Shown here: positions 25,529 through 33,939 of the stretch, piece after piece
Numbering within the stretch: the stretch's first letter is position 1
How the letters are laid out: the number at the start of each line of letters is the position of its first letter
Source of the DNA: Nocardioides abyssi
GTDB taxonomy: Bacteria > Actinomycetota > Actinomycetes > Propionibacteriales > Nocardioidaceae
Length of the DNA: 64,000 nucleotides
Assembly (NCBI RefSeq): GCF_030412915.1
Contig: NZ_JAUHJR010000007.1
Location: 145,912 to 209,911, forward strand
Reading direction: 5' to 3'
Position numbers and translations under genes: made by a program
Notes under the pieces: generated by a model
Database searches by the model: none
Told to the model about the DNA's origin: nothing
Seen by the model: only the letters and a program-made list of their open reading frames with translations

Positions 25529-26254
25529 CTAGGACCCCAGGTGCCGGCGCAGCAGGTGGCCGAGCTCGGCGGTGGTGCGCGCGGCGCGGGGGAAGCGCAG
25601 CACGGTGCGGTCCGCGCCGTGCGGCCCGACCCACTGCACCTCCACGCCGTCGGCGCGGAGGTCGGCCAGCGCGACGCCGACGACCTCGTCGAGCGGTGCG
25701 CCGACGGCCGTGGACACCGAGCGGCGCAGCTCGTCCTGGTGGTGGTCGTTGGCGTGCTCGACCGACCGCTGGAGGTAGCCCCGGTTGAGCTGGTGCTCCG
25801 GTGCCCGGAAGCGGGCGAGGTCGACCGGCTCGTGCTCGCTCGCGGGTCGCCCGGCGCGGCCGAGCACCACGCGCTCGGGCTCGAGCGCCACGAGGTCGCG
25901 CGGGTCGCCGCAGCACTGGCAGGTGTCGCGGCCGCGGACGACGAGCCGCCCCGCGATGCCCACGGTCACCTCGCGGTCCGCGGACCCCGGCCGGCCGAGG
26001 CCGCTGGAGACGGTGAGCACGGCGGCCCGACCCTCCGCCGCGGCGACGGCGAGGTCCGAGCCGAGCGGGGTGGAGAACGTCGGCTCGCCGGCGCAGTCCT
26101 GCATGACGGTGGCCGCGACGTCCGGGCCGTCGAGCACGCCGGGCGCCCCGTCGACGACCAGGCCCACGTCCGCGGGGCACGAGAGCACGCTGCGGGCGGC
26201 TGCCGCCGAGCGCTGCGGGTCGCGGCGGGTGGTGCTGCTCGGGACGACGGTCAT
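25529..26254 (-). CDS. DUF2470 (HugZ-like) domain protein, iron-regulated
   Basis: Protein of 241 residues. The C-terminal 75 residues (from about [12 protein letters not shown]) match the DUF2470 domain found at the end of HugZ-type heme oxygenases, and the N-terminal part has the beta-rich pattern of the pyridoxamine-oxidase-like split barrel ([34 protein letters not shown]). A CQCCGD motif at about 112-117 is unusual and could bind metal or heme. A near-consensus IdeR/DtxR box lies 54-72 bases upstream of the start. The likely role is heme or iron handling under iron limitation; whether it degrades heme is not known. Confidence 0.83.
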   Translation of the reverse strand: MTVVPSSTTRRDPQRSAAAARSVLSCPADVGLVVDGAPGVLDGPDVAATVMQDCAGEPTFSTPLGSDLAVAAAEGRAAVLTVSSGLGRPGSADREVTVGIAGRLVVRGRDTCQCCGDPRDLVALEPERVVLGRAGRPASEHEPVDLARFRAPEHQLNRGYLQRSVEHANDHHQDELRRSVSTAVGAPLDEVVGVALADLRADGVEVQWVGPHGADRTVLRFPRAARTTAELGHLLRRHLGS

Positions 26255-26307
26255 GGGTGCTCCCTGGGACGTCGGGGATCCGGTGTGACCACGGGGCGGT
26301 GGTCGGG

Positions 26308-26326
26308 TTAGGTGAGCCTAACCTAT
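26308..26326 (-). promoter_or_regulatory. IdeR/DtxR iron box
   Basis: TTAGGTGAGCCTAACCTAT matches the 19-bp consensus TTAGGTTAGSCTAACCTAA at 17 positions. It lies upstream of the leftward DUF2470 gene and could also be read from the hrcA side, 117 bases before the hrcA start. Iron-loaded IdeR would repress the leftward gene. Confidence 0.8.
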
Positions 26327-26400
26327 GTGTCGTTGTGGTCGTCCGACGAGCCGGCGTCTCGGCCGCCGAGATCGGGACGGAGGACCCCGGCGCGCTACAG

Positions 26401-26427
26401 TTGGCACTCAATCGTGACGAGTGCCAG
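26401..26427 (+). promoter_or_regulatory. CIRCE operator of hrcA
   Basis: TTGGCACTC, nine bases, GAGTGCCAG: the arms TGGCACTC and GAGTGCCA are perfectly complementary and match the CIRCE consensus TTAGCACTC-N9-GAGTGCTAA. It lies 15 bases before the hrcA start, overlapping a TACAGT -10 candidate at 26396-26401. HrcA should repress its own operon here. Confidence 0.9.
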
Positions 26428-26442
26428 ATGGTGGGAGGCGAC

Positions 26443-27477
26443 GTGCAGGAGGACCGCAGGCTCGCCGTGCTGCGGGCGATCGTCGAGGACTACGTGGCGA
26501 CCGAGGAGCCGGTCGGCTCCAAGTCGCTGGTCGAGCGGCACGGCCTCGGCGTCTCGCCGGCCACGGTCCGCAACGACATGGCCGTCCTCGAGGACGAGGG
26601 CTACATCACCCAGCCGCACACCAGTGCCGGCCGGGTGCCCACCGACAAGGGCTACCGGCTCTTCGTCGACCGGCTCAGCACGGTCAAGCCGATGACCTCC
26701 GCCGAGAAGAGGGCGATCTCCTCGTTCCTCGACGGCGCCGTCGACCTCGACGACGTCGTGACCCGCTCGGTGCGGCTGCTCTCGCAGCTGACCCGCCAGG
26801 TCGCGGTCGTGCAGTACCCCACGCTCTCGCGCTCCACGGTCCGCCACGTCGAGCTGGTCGCCCTCACCCCCAACCGGCTGCTGGCCGTGCTGATCCTCAG
26901 CACCGGGCGGGTCGAGCAGCGGCTCGTCGAGCTGCCCACCGAGCTGTCCGAGGACGCGCTCGCCGACCTGCGCTCGCAGGTCAACCAGGCCGCCACCGGC
27001 CAGGTCATCGCCGACGCCGTGCGCCGGCTGCGCGAGACCGTCCCGACGACCCCCGGCGCGGGTCCCGACCGCGACCAGGGCATCACCCGCGCCGTCGCCG
27101 AGACCCTCGCCGACGCGATGGAGGACCACCGCTCCGACGAGCGGATCGCGGTCGGCGGCGCGGCCAACCTGGCCCGGTACGGCGACTCGTTCGACTCCGC
27201 CGTCCGCCCGCTGCTCGAGGCGCTCGAGGAGCACGTCGTGCTGCTCAAGCTGCTCGGCGAGGCCACCGTCGGCGGCACCGTCACGGTGCGCATCGGCGCC
27301 GAGGGCCCCTACGAGCAGCTCGCCTCCACCAGCGTCGTCGCCACCGGCTACGGCCCGCGCGACGAGGCGCTGGCCACGCTGGGCATCGTCGGCCCCACCC
27401 GCATGGACTACCCCGGCACGATGTCCGCGGTGCGCGCCGTCGCCCGCTACGTCTCCCGGATCCTCGACGAGGGCTGA
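26443..27477 (+). CDS. hrcA: HrcA, heat-inducible transcription repressor
   Basis: Repressor of 344 residues that binds CIRCE operators of heat-shock genes. The N-terminal winged helix contains [23 protein letters not shown] and the recognition region [39 protein letters not shown] (only described, about 35-73), both diagnostic. The rest is the GAF-like dimerisation domain with RTAV-type C-terminus ([19 protein letters not shown]). GTG 26443 is preferred over an in-frame ATG at 26428: GGGAGG sits five bases before it and the family normally starts just before the DRR motif. It is followed after 51 bases by dnaJ. Confidence 0.96.
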   Translation: MQEDRRLAVLRAIVEDYVATEEPVGSKSLVERHGLGVSPATVRNDMAVLEDEGYITQPHTSAGRVPTDKGYRLFVDRLSTVKPMTSAEKRAISSFLDGAVDLDDVVTRSVRLLSQLTRQVAVVQYPTLSRSTVRHVELVALTPNRLLAVLILSTGRVEQRLVELPTELSEDALADLRSQVNQAATGQVIADAVRRLRETVPTTPGAGPDRDQGITRAVAETLADAMEDHRSDERIAVGGAANLARYGDSFDSAVRPLLEALEEHVVLLKLLGEATVGGTVTVRIGAEGPYEQLASTSVVATGYGPRDEALATLGIVGPTRMDYPGTMSAVRAVARYVSRILDEG

Positions 27478-27528
27478 CCGGCCCGCGTCGCGCCGTACCT
27501 CTCCACCCCGATCTCGTTAGGAACACAG

Positions 27529-28701
27529 GTGAGCCAGGACCTCTACGACCTGCTCGGAGTCGACCGCGACGCGGACGACACCGCGATCAAGAAGGCCTAC
27601 CGGCGGCTCGCGCGGCAGTACCACCCCGACGTCAACCCCGAGCCCGAGGCGCAGGACAAGTTCAAGGAGATCTCCCGCGCCTACGAGGTGCTCTCGGACC
27701 CGCAGAAGCGCTCGGCCTACGACCGCGGCGGCGACCCGTTCGGCGGTGCCGGCGGTGGGTTCGGGCAGGGGCCCGGGTTCTCGTTCACCGACATCATGGA
27801 CGCCTTCTTCGGCGGCCAGGCCGGTGGCGCGGGCGGCGGTCGCGGTCCGCGGCCGCGCGTGCGTCGCGGCCAGGACGCGCTGATCCGGCTCGAGGTCGAC
27901 CTCGCCGAGGCGGCGTTCGGCGTCACCCGCGAGCTCAAGGTCGACACCGCGGTGCTGTGCACGACCTGCCACGGCGACGGTGCCGCGCCCGGCAGCCACC
28001 CGGTGCCCTGCGAGACGTGCCGCGGCCAGGGCGAGGTCGCCCACGTGCAGCGCTCGTTCCTCGGCGAGATCCGCACGCTGCGTCCCTGTGCGGCCTGCCG
28101 CGGCTTCGGCACGATCATCCCCGAGCCGTGCCGCGAGTGCTCCGGCGACGGCCGCGTCCGCTCGCGCCGCACGCTGACGGTGAAGATCCCCGCCGGCGTC
28201 GACACCGGCACCCGCGTCCAGCTCGCCGAGCAGGGCGAGGTCGGCCCGGGCGGCGGCCCGGCCGGTGACCTGTACGTCGAGATCCAGGTCGCCGCGCACC
28301 CCGTCTTCACCCGCCACGGCAACGACCTGCACTGCACCGTGACCGTGCCGATGACGGCCGCCGCGCTCGGCACCTCCCTCACGCTGCCGACCCTCGAGGC
28401 CGACGTCGAGCAGGACGCCGACTCCGGGGTGGAGACCGAGTTCGCCCTCGAGATCCCCGCCGGCACCCAGTCCGGGACCGAGCAGGTCCTCCGCGGGCGT
28501 GGCGTCCCCGGCCTGCGGGGTGGCCGCGGCGACCTGGTGGTCAGCGTCGCCGTGGAGACCCCGCAGCGGCTCGACGCCCGCCAGGAGGAGCTGCTGCGCG
28601 AGCTCGCCGCCATCCGTGGCGAGGAGACGCCCACGGGCCAGGTCAAGCCGGGGTCGAAGTCGTTCTTCGGCCGGCTCCGCGACGCCTTCGACGGCCACTG
28701 A
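27529..28701 (+). CDS. dnaJ: Molecular chaperone DnaJ (DnaJ2 type)
   Basis: Type I J-domain co-chaperone of 390 residues that stimulates DnaK ATPase. J domain at 1-70 with HPD at 32-34, Gly/Phe-rich linker to about 112, then four CxxCxGxG zinc-binding repeats (CTTCHGDG from Cys144, CETCRGQG, CAACRGFG, CRECSGDG) and two substrate-binding beta domains. In actinobacteria the copy beside hrcA is the second, DnaK-operon-independent DnaJ. GTG start has AGGAACACAG upstream. Control by HrcA through CIRCE is likely if it is cotranscribed with hrcA. Confidence 0.97.
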   Translation: MSQDLYDLLGVDRDADDTAIKKAYRRLARQYHPDVNPEPEAQDKFKEISRAYEVLSDPQKRSAYDRGGDPFGGAGGGFGQGPGFSFTDIMDAFFGGQAGGAGGGRGPRPRVRRGQDALIRLEVDLAEAAFGVTRELKVDTAVLCTTCHGDGAAPGSHPVPCETCRGQGEVAHVQRSFLGEIRTLRPCAACRGFGTIIPEPCRECSGDGRVRSRRTLTVKIPAGVDTGTRVQLAEQGEVGPGGGPAGDLYVEIQVAAHPVFTRHGNDLHCTVTVPMTAAALGTSLTLPTLEADVEQDADSGVETEFALEIPAGTQSGTEQVLRGRGVPGLRGGRGDLVVSVAVETPQRLDARQEELLRELAAIRGEETPTGQVKPGSKSFFGRLRDAFDGH

Positions 28702-28711
28702 CGGACCGCCG

Positions 28712-29452
28712 ATGTCGCTCCCGGTCCACCTCGTCCCCGCGCTCGACGGGGTCGTCGTCGGGTCCACCGTGACCGTCGAGGGCGACGAGGCCCACCACGC
28801 CGTGGCCGTGCGCCGGCTGCGGGTGGGGGAGAGCGTCGTGCTGACCGACGGGGCCGGCACCTCGGTCACCGCCGAGGTCGCCTCGACCGGCAAGCGGGTC
28901 TTCACGGCGGTCGCCGCCGACGTACGTCGCGTGGCGGCGCCGGCGCCGGCCGTCGTCGTCGTGCAGGCGCTGCCCAAGGGCGACCGGGGCGAGCTGGCCG
29001 TCGAGGTGCTGACCGAGGTCGGTGTCGCGCGGGTCGTGCCGTGGGCCGCGGCTCGCTCGGTGGCGGTTTGGAAGGGTGAGCGGGCGGCGAAGTCCCTGGC
29101 CAAGTGGCGATCCACCGCCCGCGAGGCGGCCAAGCAGGCCCGGCGCCCGTGGTTCCCCGAGGTCGACGAGCTGGCCTCGACCGCCGACGTGGTCGCGATG
29201 CTCTCCACGGCGTCGCTCGCCGTGGTGCTCCACGAGGAGGCGTCGGTGCCGCTGGCGTCGCTGGCGCTGCCGGCCGACGGTCCGCTCGTGGTCGTCGTCG
29301 GTCCCGAGGGCGGCCTGACCGAGGAGGAGGTCGCGGCGTTCACCGCGGCCGGTGCCTCCTCGGTGCGTCTGGGCGCGGAGGTGCTGCGGACCTCGACGGC
29401 CGGCGTCGCGGCCGTGGCCGCACTGCTGGCGCGGACCCCGCGCTGGGGCTGA
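28712..29452 (+). CDS. rsmE: RsmE, 16S rRNA (uracil1498-N3)-methyltransferase
   Basis: SPOUT-class methyltransferase of 246 residues that methylates U1498 of 16S rRNA. The N-terminal PUA-like domain has GDEAHHAVAVRRLRVGESV (about 24-42). The C-terminal knotted SAM-binding domain has VVVQALPKGDRGELAVEVLTEVGV, VVVVGPEGGLTEEEV (about 192-206) and LGAEVLRTSTAGVAAVA. ATG 28712 is ten bases after the dnaJ stop, consistent with one hrcA-dnaJ-rsmE transcript, the usual actinobacterial order. Confidence 0.95.
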   Translation: MSLPVHLVPALDGVVVGSTVTVEGDEAHHAVAVRRLRVGESVVLTDGAGTSVTAEVASTGKRVFTAVAADVRRVAAPAPAVVVVQALPKGDRGELAVEVLTEVGVARVVPWAAARSVAVWKGERAAKSLAKWRSTAREAAKQARRPWFPEVDELASTADVVAMLSTASLAVVLHEEASVPLASLALPADGPLVVVVGPEGGLTEEEVAAFTAAGASSVRLGAEVLRTSTAGVAAVAALLARTPRWG

Positions 29453-29461
29453 GCCCTGGGC

Positions 29462-29492
29462 CGGGCCCCGTTGGGTCTGGCCGCTGGGCCCG
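29462..29492. terminator. Weak bidirectional hairpin between convergent genes
   Basis: CGGGCCC (29462-29468) pairs perfectly with GGGCCCG (29486-29492) across a 17-base loop, in the gap between rsmE and the convergent GerMN gene. Confidence 0.3.
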
Positions 29493-29515
29493 AACGCTCG
29501 GCCTGGCTGCCGGCG

Positions 29516-30436
29516 CTACTCGACCGTGATGGTCTTGCTGTCCTCGGTCGGGCCGAAGCCCTCGCCGCCGGAGGGGTCGTCGGTCATCGCGACGAACGAG
29601 TAGGTGCCGGGCTCGAGCCCGGACACGTCGACCTCGCTGGCCCACGGGTAGAGCTTGTCCATCCAGCCCTCCGCGGTCGCGAACCCGTCCAGGACGACCT
29701 TGCCGCCCTCGTCGCGGACCTCCCACGGCACGGTGGCCTCGAACGACGACGCGACGCCCGCGGCGGTGAAGGTGTCGGCGACCGTCTCGCCCTGCTCCGG
29801 CCCGCTGATGCTCACCAGCGCGAGCACCTCCAGCGGGGCGGCCTGGGTCAGGTCGCCCTCCGTGCCGAAGAGCGGGACCGGGGCGCCGTCGACGTCGACG
29901 ACCCGCACCGGCAGCCGCTCCTGCGCGACGCCCTGCAGGGTGTAGACGAGCTGCTGGGCGGCGATGCGCGCCTCGGCGGCGGTCAGGTCGCCGCGCTCGG
30001 ACCAGGCCGCGCCGTCGACGGTGACCACGATGGCGTCATCCTGCGGCTCGACGCCGACGATGCCGCCGGGGTTCTCCGGCCACAGCGAGCGGTAGTCGGG
30101 GTCGACCGCGTCGCCGTACGCCGTGAGGGCTGCGGCGGCGCTGAAGTGGTCGCCGCCGACGCGGCGGAACTCGCGGTAGAGCCGGACGCCCTGCGGGGTG
30201 TCACCGGCGAAGTAGACCGGCACGGTCGTCTCCCCGCCGCCCTGCGACGGTTCGCTCGTCGCGGTCGGGTCGCTGGCGCTCGGCTCGTCGCTCGGGGTGC
30301 TGCTGGCGGTGGGGGAGCTCGTGCTGCCCGCGGGTGCCGGGTCGTCGGCGGAGGTGTCGTCCTCCCCGCAGGCGGCGAGCGTCAGCGCGAGGGTGGAGGC
30401 GGTCAGCAGGGCGGAGATCCGCAGGCGAGCGTCCAT
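29516..30436 (-). CDS. GerMN/Gmad2 domain lipoprotein
   Basis: Exported lipoprotein of 306 residues. A signal sequence ends in the lipobox LAAC (Cys about 23), followed by a Ser/Thr/Pro-rich linker (about 28-68), a GerMN domain (about 70-200, with VPVYFAGDTPQGVRLYREFRRV and QQLVYTLQGV) and a C-terminal Gmad2 immunoglobulin-like domain (from about 215, ending with KTITVE). These domains were first described in spore germination proteins but are common in non-sporulating actinobacteria. ATG 30436 is preferred to ATG 30445 because GGGAGG is nine bases before it and none before the other. Precise role at the cell surface unknown. Confidence 0.85.
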   Translation of the reverse strand: MDARLRISALLTASTLALTLAACGEDDTSADDPAPAGSTSSPTASSTPSDEPSASDPTATSEPSQGGGETTVPVYFAGDTPQGVRLYREFRRVGGDHFSAAAALTAYGDAVDPDYRSLWPENPGGIVGVEPQDDAIVVTVDGAAWSERGDLTAAEARIAAQQLVYTLQGVAQERLPVRVVDVDGAPVPLFGTEGDLTQAAPLEVLALVSISGPEQGETVADTFTAAGVASSFEATVPWEVRDEGGKVVLDGFATAEGWMDKLYPWASEVDVSGLEPGTYSFVAMTDDPSGGEGFGPTEDSKTITVE

Positions 30437-30494
30437 GGGGCCCATCCTCCCGGGTCGGGGCGTCGATGCAGGTGAGACGCGCGCGGGGCGGCGC

Positions 30495-30500
30495 TAGGTT
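30495..30500 (+). promoter_or_regulatory. -10 box (TAGGTT) of leaderless HIT gene
   Basis: TAGGTT ends six bases before the ATG at 30507, leaving no room for a ribosome-binding site. Confidence 0.5.
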
Positions 30501-30506
30501 GCGTGC

Positions 30507-30851
30507 ATGAGGAACGCGGACTGCTTGTTCTGCAAGATCGTCGCCGAGGAGGTGCCGGCCGAGGTCGTGCACGTCACCGAGCGGACCGTCGCCTTCCGCG
30601 ACATCAACCCCCAGGCGCCGACGCACGTGCTCGTCGTGCCGCGCGACCACTACGCGAACGCCGCCGAGCTCGCTGCGGGCGACCCGGTCGCCTCGGCCGA
30701 GCTGGTGACGGCCGCCGCCGCGATCGCGACCGCCGAGGGGCACGAGGACTACCGGTTGGTCTTCAACACCGGCGCCGGCGTGGGACAGACCGTCTTCCAC
30801 ACCCACCTGCACGTGCTCGCCGGGCGCTCGATGACCTGGCCTCCGGGCTGA
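30507..30851 (+). CDS. HIT family protein (HinT-like)
   Basis: Purine nucleoside phosphoramidase-type histidine triad protein of 114 residues. The start CLFCKIVAEEVPAEVV is typical of HinT, and the triad HTHLHVL is at about 98-104. HIT proteins of this size hydrolyse AMP-amide bonds. The gene takes its usual place between rsmE and phoH in actinobacteria. It appears to be transcribed without a leader from its own TAGGTT box. Confidence 0.94.
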   Translation: MRNADCLFCKIVAEEVPAEVVHVTERTVAFRDINPQAPTHVLVVPRDHYANAAELAAGDPVASAELVTAAAAIATAEGHEDYRLVFNTGAGVGQTVFHTHLHVLAGRSMTWPPG

Positions 30852-30957
30852 GCTCCGCTTTCCGTCCCGCCACGACCCCCGGACGTACCAAACCCCCCTC
30901 CGCGCGTTCCGACCTGCCTCGCGACCCGGCGGCGGCCGGTTGGGTACGTCCGCCGGT

Positions 30958-31710
30958 TCAGCGGTGGCCGACGAGCGTCGGCGTGGCGGTCAGGACCCGC
31001 AGGCCGACGGACGGTCCCGGGATGGTGACGGTGCCGGTGACGGGTCGCCACGGTCCGCCGTCGACGCTGAACTCCGCGCTGTAGGTGGTGTCGACGCTGG
31101 GGCTGACGCGGCCGGCCTTGCGGTAGTCGTGGGTGACGTCGAGGGCGGGGTAGGGCGCGCCGGGGTCGCTGGTGGTCGTGGTGGTGCCGTCGCCGAAGTG
31201 CCAGGTGTAGCCGGTCGCGGTGATGCGCAGGTCGACCTGGCGGCCGAGGAGCGTGACGCTGCGGGTGAGGTCGCCCTGGTCGGTGTAGAAGTTGGTGGCT
31301 AAGTTGACCAGGGTGCGGCCGTCGGGTGGTTGGACCTGCAGCTGTGCCGGTGGTAGGGGGAGGCGGCGGAACGCTGCTGCGACCATCCCGGGTGTCACTT
31401 GTGGTGCCACAAGGTCGGGTTCATCCGCGAGCTCGTTGCAGTAGCTGAGTGGGTCGGCGCCGACGCTGATGGCTGTTCGCACGCAGATTGCGTCCCAGTC
31501 AGAGTCGCGAATTCCCGTTGTCGTCGCGTGCGCGTCGCCGGCTTCGGCGGACCCACTGCTGGTTGTTCCGTCGCACCGGTACTGCCAGCTGATCCGAATG
31601 GCGCCGTTGATCATCTCTTCCGACCTGACCCACGAGCAGGCGGCCTCCGCTCGCGCAGGAGCCATGACGATGGCGAGGGAAGCGATGAGCCCGGTTATCA
31701 GCCACCTCAT
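30958..31710 (-). CDS. Secreted PKD-like domain protein
   Basis: Exported protein of 250 residues with a signal peptide (MRWLITGLIASLAIVMAPARAEA, cut before ACSW at about 23). Four or five Cys residues in the first third may form disulfides. Residues 165-250 hold a PKD-like beta sandwich: YTWHFGDGTTTTTSDPG followed by DVTHDYRKAG is the standard PKD strand pair. ATG 31710 shares a base with the stop of the upstream lipoprotein gene, so the two are coupled and likely act together outside the cell. GC is slightly lower in the first third than in flanking genes, which hints at later arrival. Function unknown. Confidence 0.8.
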   Translation of the reverse strand: MRWLITGLIASLAIVMAPARAEAACSWVRSEEMINGAIRISWQYRCDGTTSSGSAEAGDAHATTTGIRDSDWDAICVRTAISVGADPLSYCNELADEPDLVAPQVTPGMVAAAFRRLPLPPAQLQVQPPDGRTLVNLATNFYTDQGDLTRSVTLLGRQVDLRITATGYTWHFGDGTTTTTSDPGAPYPALDVTHDYRKAGRVSPSVDTTYSAEFSVDGGPWRPVTGTVTIPGPSVGLRVLTATPTLVGHR

Positions 31711-32240
31711 CAGAGGAATCCGATAAATGCGACCGCCCATTGCTCTCCGTCTCGGCGGACCTTGAACTTGATGATGCGCTTGTCCTCGTCGTAGGTGACT
31801 GGCTTCTCGCCGCGGGCATTGACCGTCTTGCCACCCGTGATCGTCACTGCTGTGTCGATGACAGCAGCCGACTGGCCCTGGCGGGTCACCTTGGACTTGT
31901 CGATGCGCCAGCCGTCGGTCTCGAAGTATCCGCCGGCTTCGTGCACCCGTTCGATCGGGTCGATGAGTCCGTCGCACGAGTGGCAGTCCGGCGTGCTCAA
32001 AACGCGTACGGAGGTGGTGTCACCCGTTGCCAGTGCTTCGTTCTGCGCCGCGATCCATGCCTCCACTGCTGCGCTCGGGTCACTGCCCTCGCTGACGGGG
32101 TCGCCTGATGGAGGTGCTGATCCCGACGAACTCGGCGCTGACGTTTCCGGAGCGACCTTCGGCTTCGGGTCGTCGGAGGAGCAGGCGGAGAGCGCGAGGG
32201 TGGCGACGAGGGCCAGGGCGCCGAGGTTCCGCAGGGGCAT
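31710..32240 (-). CDS. DUF6318-type lipoprotein
   Basis: Lipoprotein of 176 residues: signal sequence MPLRNLGALALVATLALSAC with lipobox LSAC (Cys20), then a Pro/Ser-rich linker, then a SnoaL-like alpha+beta domain (about 55-176) beginning DPSAAVEAWIAAQNEALATGD and containing a CHSC pair. The pattern matches the DUF6318 group of actinobacterial lipoproteins as I know it. GGAAGG lies eight bases before the ATG. It is coupled to the PKD-like secreted protein. No enzymatic role can be proposed. Confidence 0.82.
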   Translation of the reverse strand: MPLRNLGALALVATLALSACSSDDPKPKVAPETSAPSSSGSAPPSGDPVSEGSDPSAAVEAWIAAQNEALATGDTTSVRVLSTPDCHSCDGLIDPIERVHEAGGYFETDGWRIDKSKVTRQGQSAAVIDTAVTITGGKTVNARGEKPVTYDEDKRIIKFKVRRDGEQWAVAFIGFL

Positions 32241-32404
32241 GGTGTGGTCCTTCCCGAGACAGCAGCACCCAGACCGAGGCGCCGTTACGGACGATAACCA
32301 CGTCCGGCGGCCGAGGACACCGCCCGACGTCACCCTGTGGACAGCGACCGGGCGCAGGAGACGACCCGCGTCACGGCGGCCTCAGGAGTCCCAGCACCGC
32401 GTCG

Positions 32405-32428
32405 ACAACCCAGCAATTGCGCGGTTGT
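32405..32428. promoter_or_regulatory. 24-bp imperfect palindrome in intergenic region
   Basis: ACAACC-CA-GCAATTGC-GC-GGTTGT is symmetric except for two positions. It is in the 291-bp gap between the lipoprotein gene (start 32240) and the small membrane protein gene (stop 32532), which otherwise shows no gene. A second inverted pair, CAATTGCGC (32414-32422) and GCGCAATTG (32460-32468), shares its centre, and AACGATCGTT (32467-32476) adjoins. Could be an operator or a terminator. Confidence 0.4.
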
Positions 32429-32531
32429 GGCGGGTCGGACCGGGTCGGGCGCTGAACGGGCGCAATTGAACGATCGTTGACGCGCGACCCATCCCCGAGC
32501 GACTGCCCAGCCCAGCCCGTCCAGCCCGGCC

Positions 32532-32804
32532 TCAGAACAGCTCGAGCACCCGCAGCCCGGCGAAGAGGACAGGCAGCCCGAAGACGACGAGCATCACCCA
32601 GGCGGTGATCCGGTGGCGGCGCTGCGAGGAGTCGAGGCGGGCGGCGAAGTCGAGGAGCGCGCCGTCGGGGACGTGGGCGGTGAGGCCCATGCGGCGGGCG
32701 TCGGGAGGGAGGTGCTGGCCGGCGTACCAGAAGGGCTCGGTGTCGTCGTCGTGGTCGTCGGGGTCCTCGACGGGATCACACGGGTCGACGGGAACACTGG
32801 GCAC
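32532..32804 (-). CDS. Small C-terminally anchored membrane protein, hypothetical
   Basis: Protein of 90 residues with an acidic N-terminus (DPVEDPDDHDDDTEP), a middle FWYAGQHLPPDARRMGL and one membrane helix at about 68-86 (ITAWVMLVVFGLPVLFAGL). GTG 32804 is chosen because TAGCGT sits seven bases upstream; longer in-frame starts would run antisense into phoH. Not recognised. It is divergent from phoH, with about 109 bases between starts. Confidence 0.55.
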   Translation of the reverse strand: MPSVPVDPCDPVEDPDDHDDDTEPFWYAGQHLPPDARRMGLTAHVPDGALLDFAARLDSSQRRHRITAWVMLVVFGLPVLFAGLRVLELF

Positions 32805-32811
32805 ATCACCG

Positions 32812-32817
32812 ACGCTA
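32812..32817 (-). promoter_or_regulatory. -10 box (TAGCGT) of leaderless small membrane protein gene
   Basis: Minus-strand TAGCGT ends seven bases before GTG 32804. Confidence 0.4.
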
Positions 32818-32913
32818 CGCCGGTGCAGCACAAGTCGCTGGGGCGCACGGAGGCGCTCCCGTAGCATGGACAGGCACCCATCGTCGACGAAAGGCCGCCC
32901 GGACCGGGCATCC

Positions 32914-33939
32914 ATGACTGACAGCCAGACCTCTTCCACGCGGCACACCGTCGTGGTCCCGAACAGCATCAACATGGTGAGCCTGCTGGGGCCGGGCGAC
33001 GAGCACCTCGGGCTCATCGAGCAGGCCTTCGACGCGGACGTCCACGTCCGCGGCAACCGGATCACCCTGTACGGCGAGCCGGGGGAGATCGCCCTCGCCG
33101 AGCGGCTGCTCGACGAGCTGGTGACGATCATCCGCACCGGCCAGGGCGTGACCGGCGAGACCGTCGAGCGCGTGCTCGCGATGCTCCGCGCCGAGACCAC
33201 CGAGCGCCCCGCCGACGTGCTGAGCCTGAACATCCTCAGCAACCGCGGCCGGTCGATCCGGCCGAAGACGCTGAACCAGAAGCGGTACGTCGACTCCATC
33301 GACAAGCACACCGTCACGTTCGGCATCGGCCCCGCGGGCACGGGCAAGACCTACCTCGCGATGGCCAAGGCCGTGCAGGCGCTGCAGAGCAAGAACGTCA
33401 ACCGGATCATCCTGACGCGCCCGGCCGTCGAGGCCGGCGAGCACCTCGGCTTCCTGCCCGGCACGCTCAGCGAGAAGATCGACCCGTACCTGCGCCCGCT
33501 CTACGACGCGCTGCACGACATGATCGACCCCGAGTCGATCCCGAAGTTGATGGCCGCCGGCACCATCGAGGTGGCGCCGCTGGCGTACATGCGCGGCCGC
33601 ACGCTCAACGACTCCTTCATCATCCTCGACGAGGCGCAGAACACCACGCCCGAGCAGATGAAGATGTTCCTGACCCGCCTCGGCTTCGGCTCGAAGATCG
33701 TCGTCACCGGCGACATCACCCAGACCGACCTGCCGGGCGGGGTGAAGTCGGGCCTGCGGATCGTCGAGGGGATCCTCGACGGCGTGGAGGACATCGCGTT
33801 CAACCGCCTGACCAGCACCGACGTGGTCCGGCACCGCCTGGTCGGCAAGATCGTGGCGGCGTACGACGAGTTCGACGCCGAGCGCGAGCGGGTCGACCTC
33901 CAGCGCAGCGAGCGCGCGGCGAAGGACGCGAGCCGGTGA
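32914..33939 (+). CDS. phoH: PhoH family ATPase
   Basis: Cytoplasmic P-loop ATPase of 341 residues of the PhoH/YbeZ type, partner of YbeY in rRNA processing. An N-terminal KH-like region (about 10-90) precedes Walker A GPAGTGKT (about 140-147), ILTRPAVEAGEHLGFLPG and Walker B FIILDEAQNTTPEQMKMFLTRLG. ATG 32914 gives the usual family length; an in-frame ATG at 32866 lies inside a TAGCAT box that is a better promoter element than start. phoH, ybeY, the CorC-like gene and the deaminase-like gene all overlap by four bases, so they form one translationally coupled operon. Confidence 0.95.
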   Translation: MTDSQTSSTRHTVVVPNSINMVSLLGPGDEHLGLIEQAFDADVHVRGNRITLYGEPGEIALAERLLDELVTIIRTGQGVTGETVERVLAMLRAETTERPADVLSLNILSNRGRSIRPKTLNQKRYVDSIDKHTVTFGIGPAGTGKTYLAMAKAVQALQSKNVNRIILTRPAVEAGEHLGFLPGTLSEKIDPYLRPLYDALHDMIDPESIPKLMAAGTIEVAPLAYMRGRTLNDSFIILDEAQNTTPEQMKMFLTRLGFGSKIVVTGDITQTDLPGGVKSGLRIVEGILDGVEDIAFNRLTSTDVVRHRLVGKIVAAYDEFDAERERVDLQRSERAAKDASR

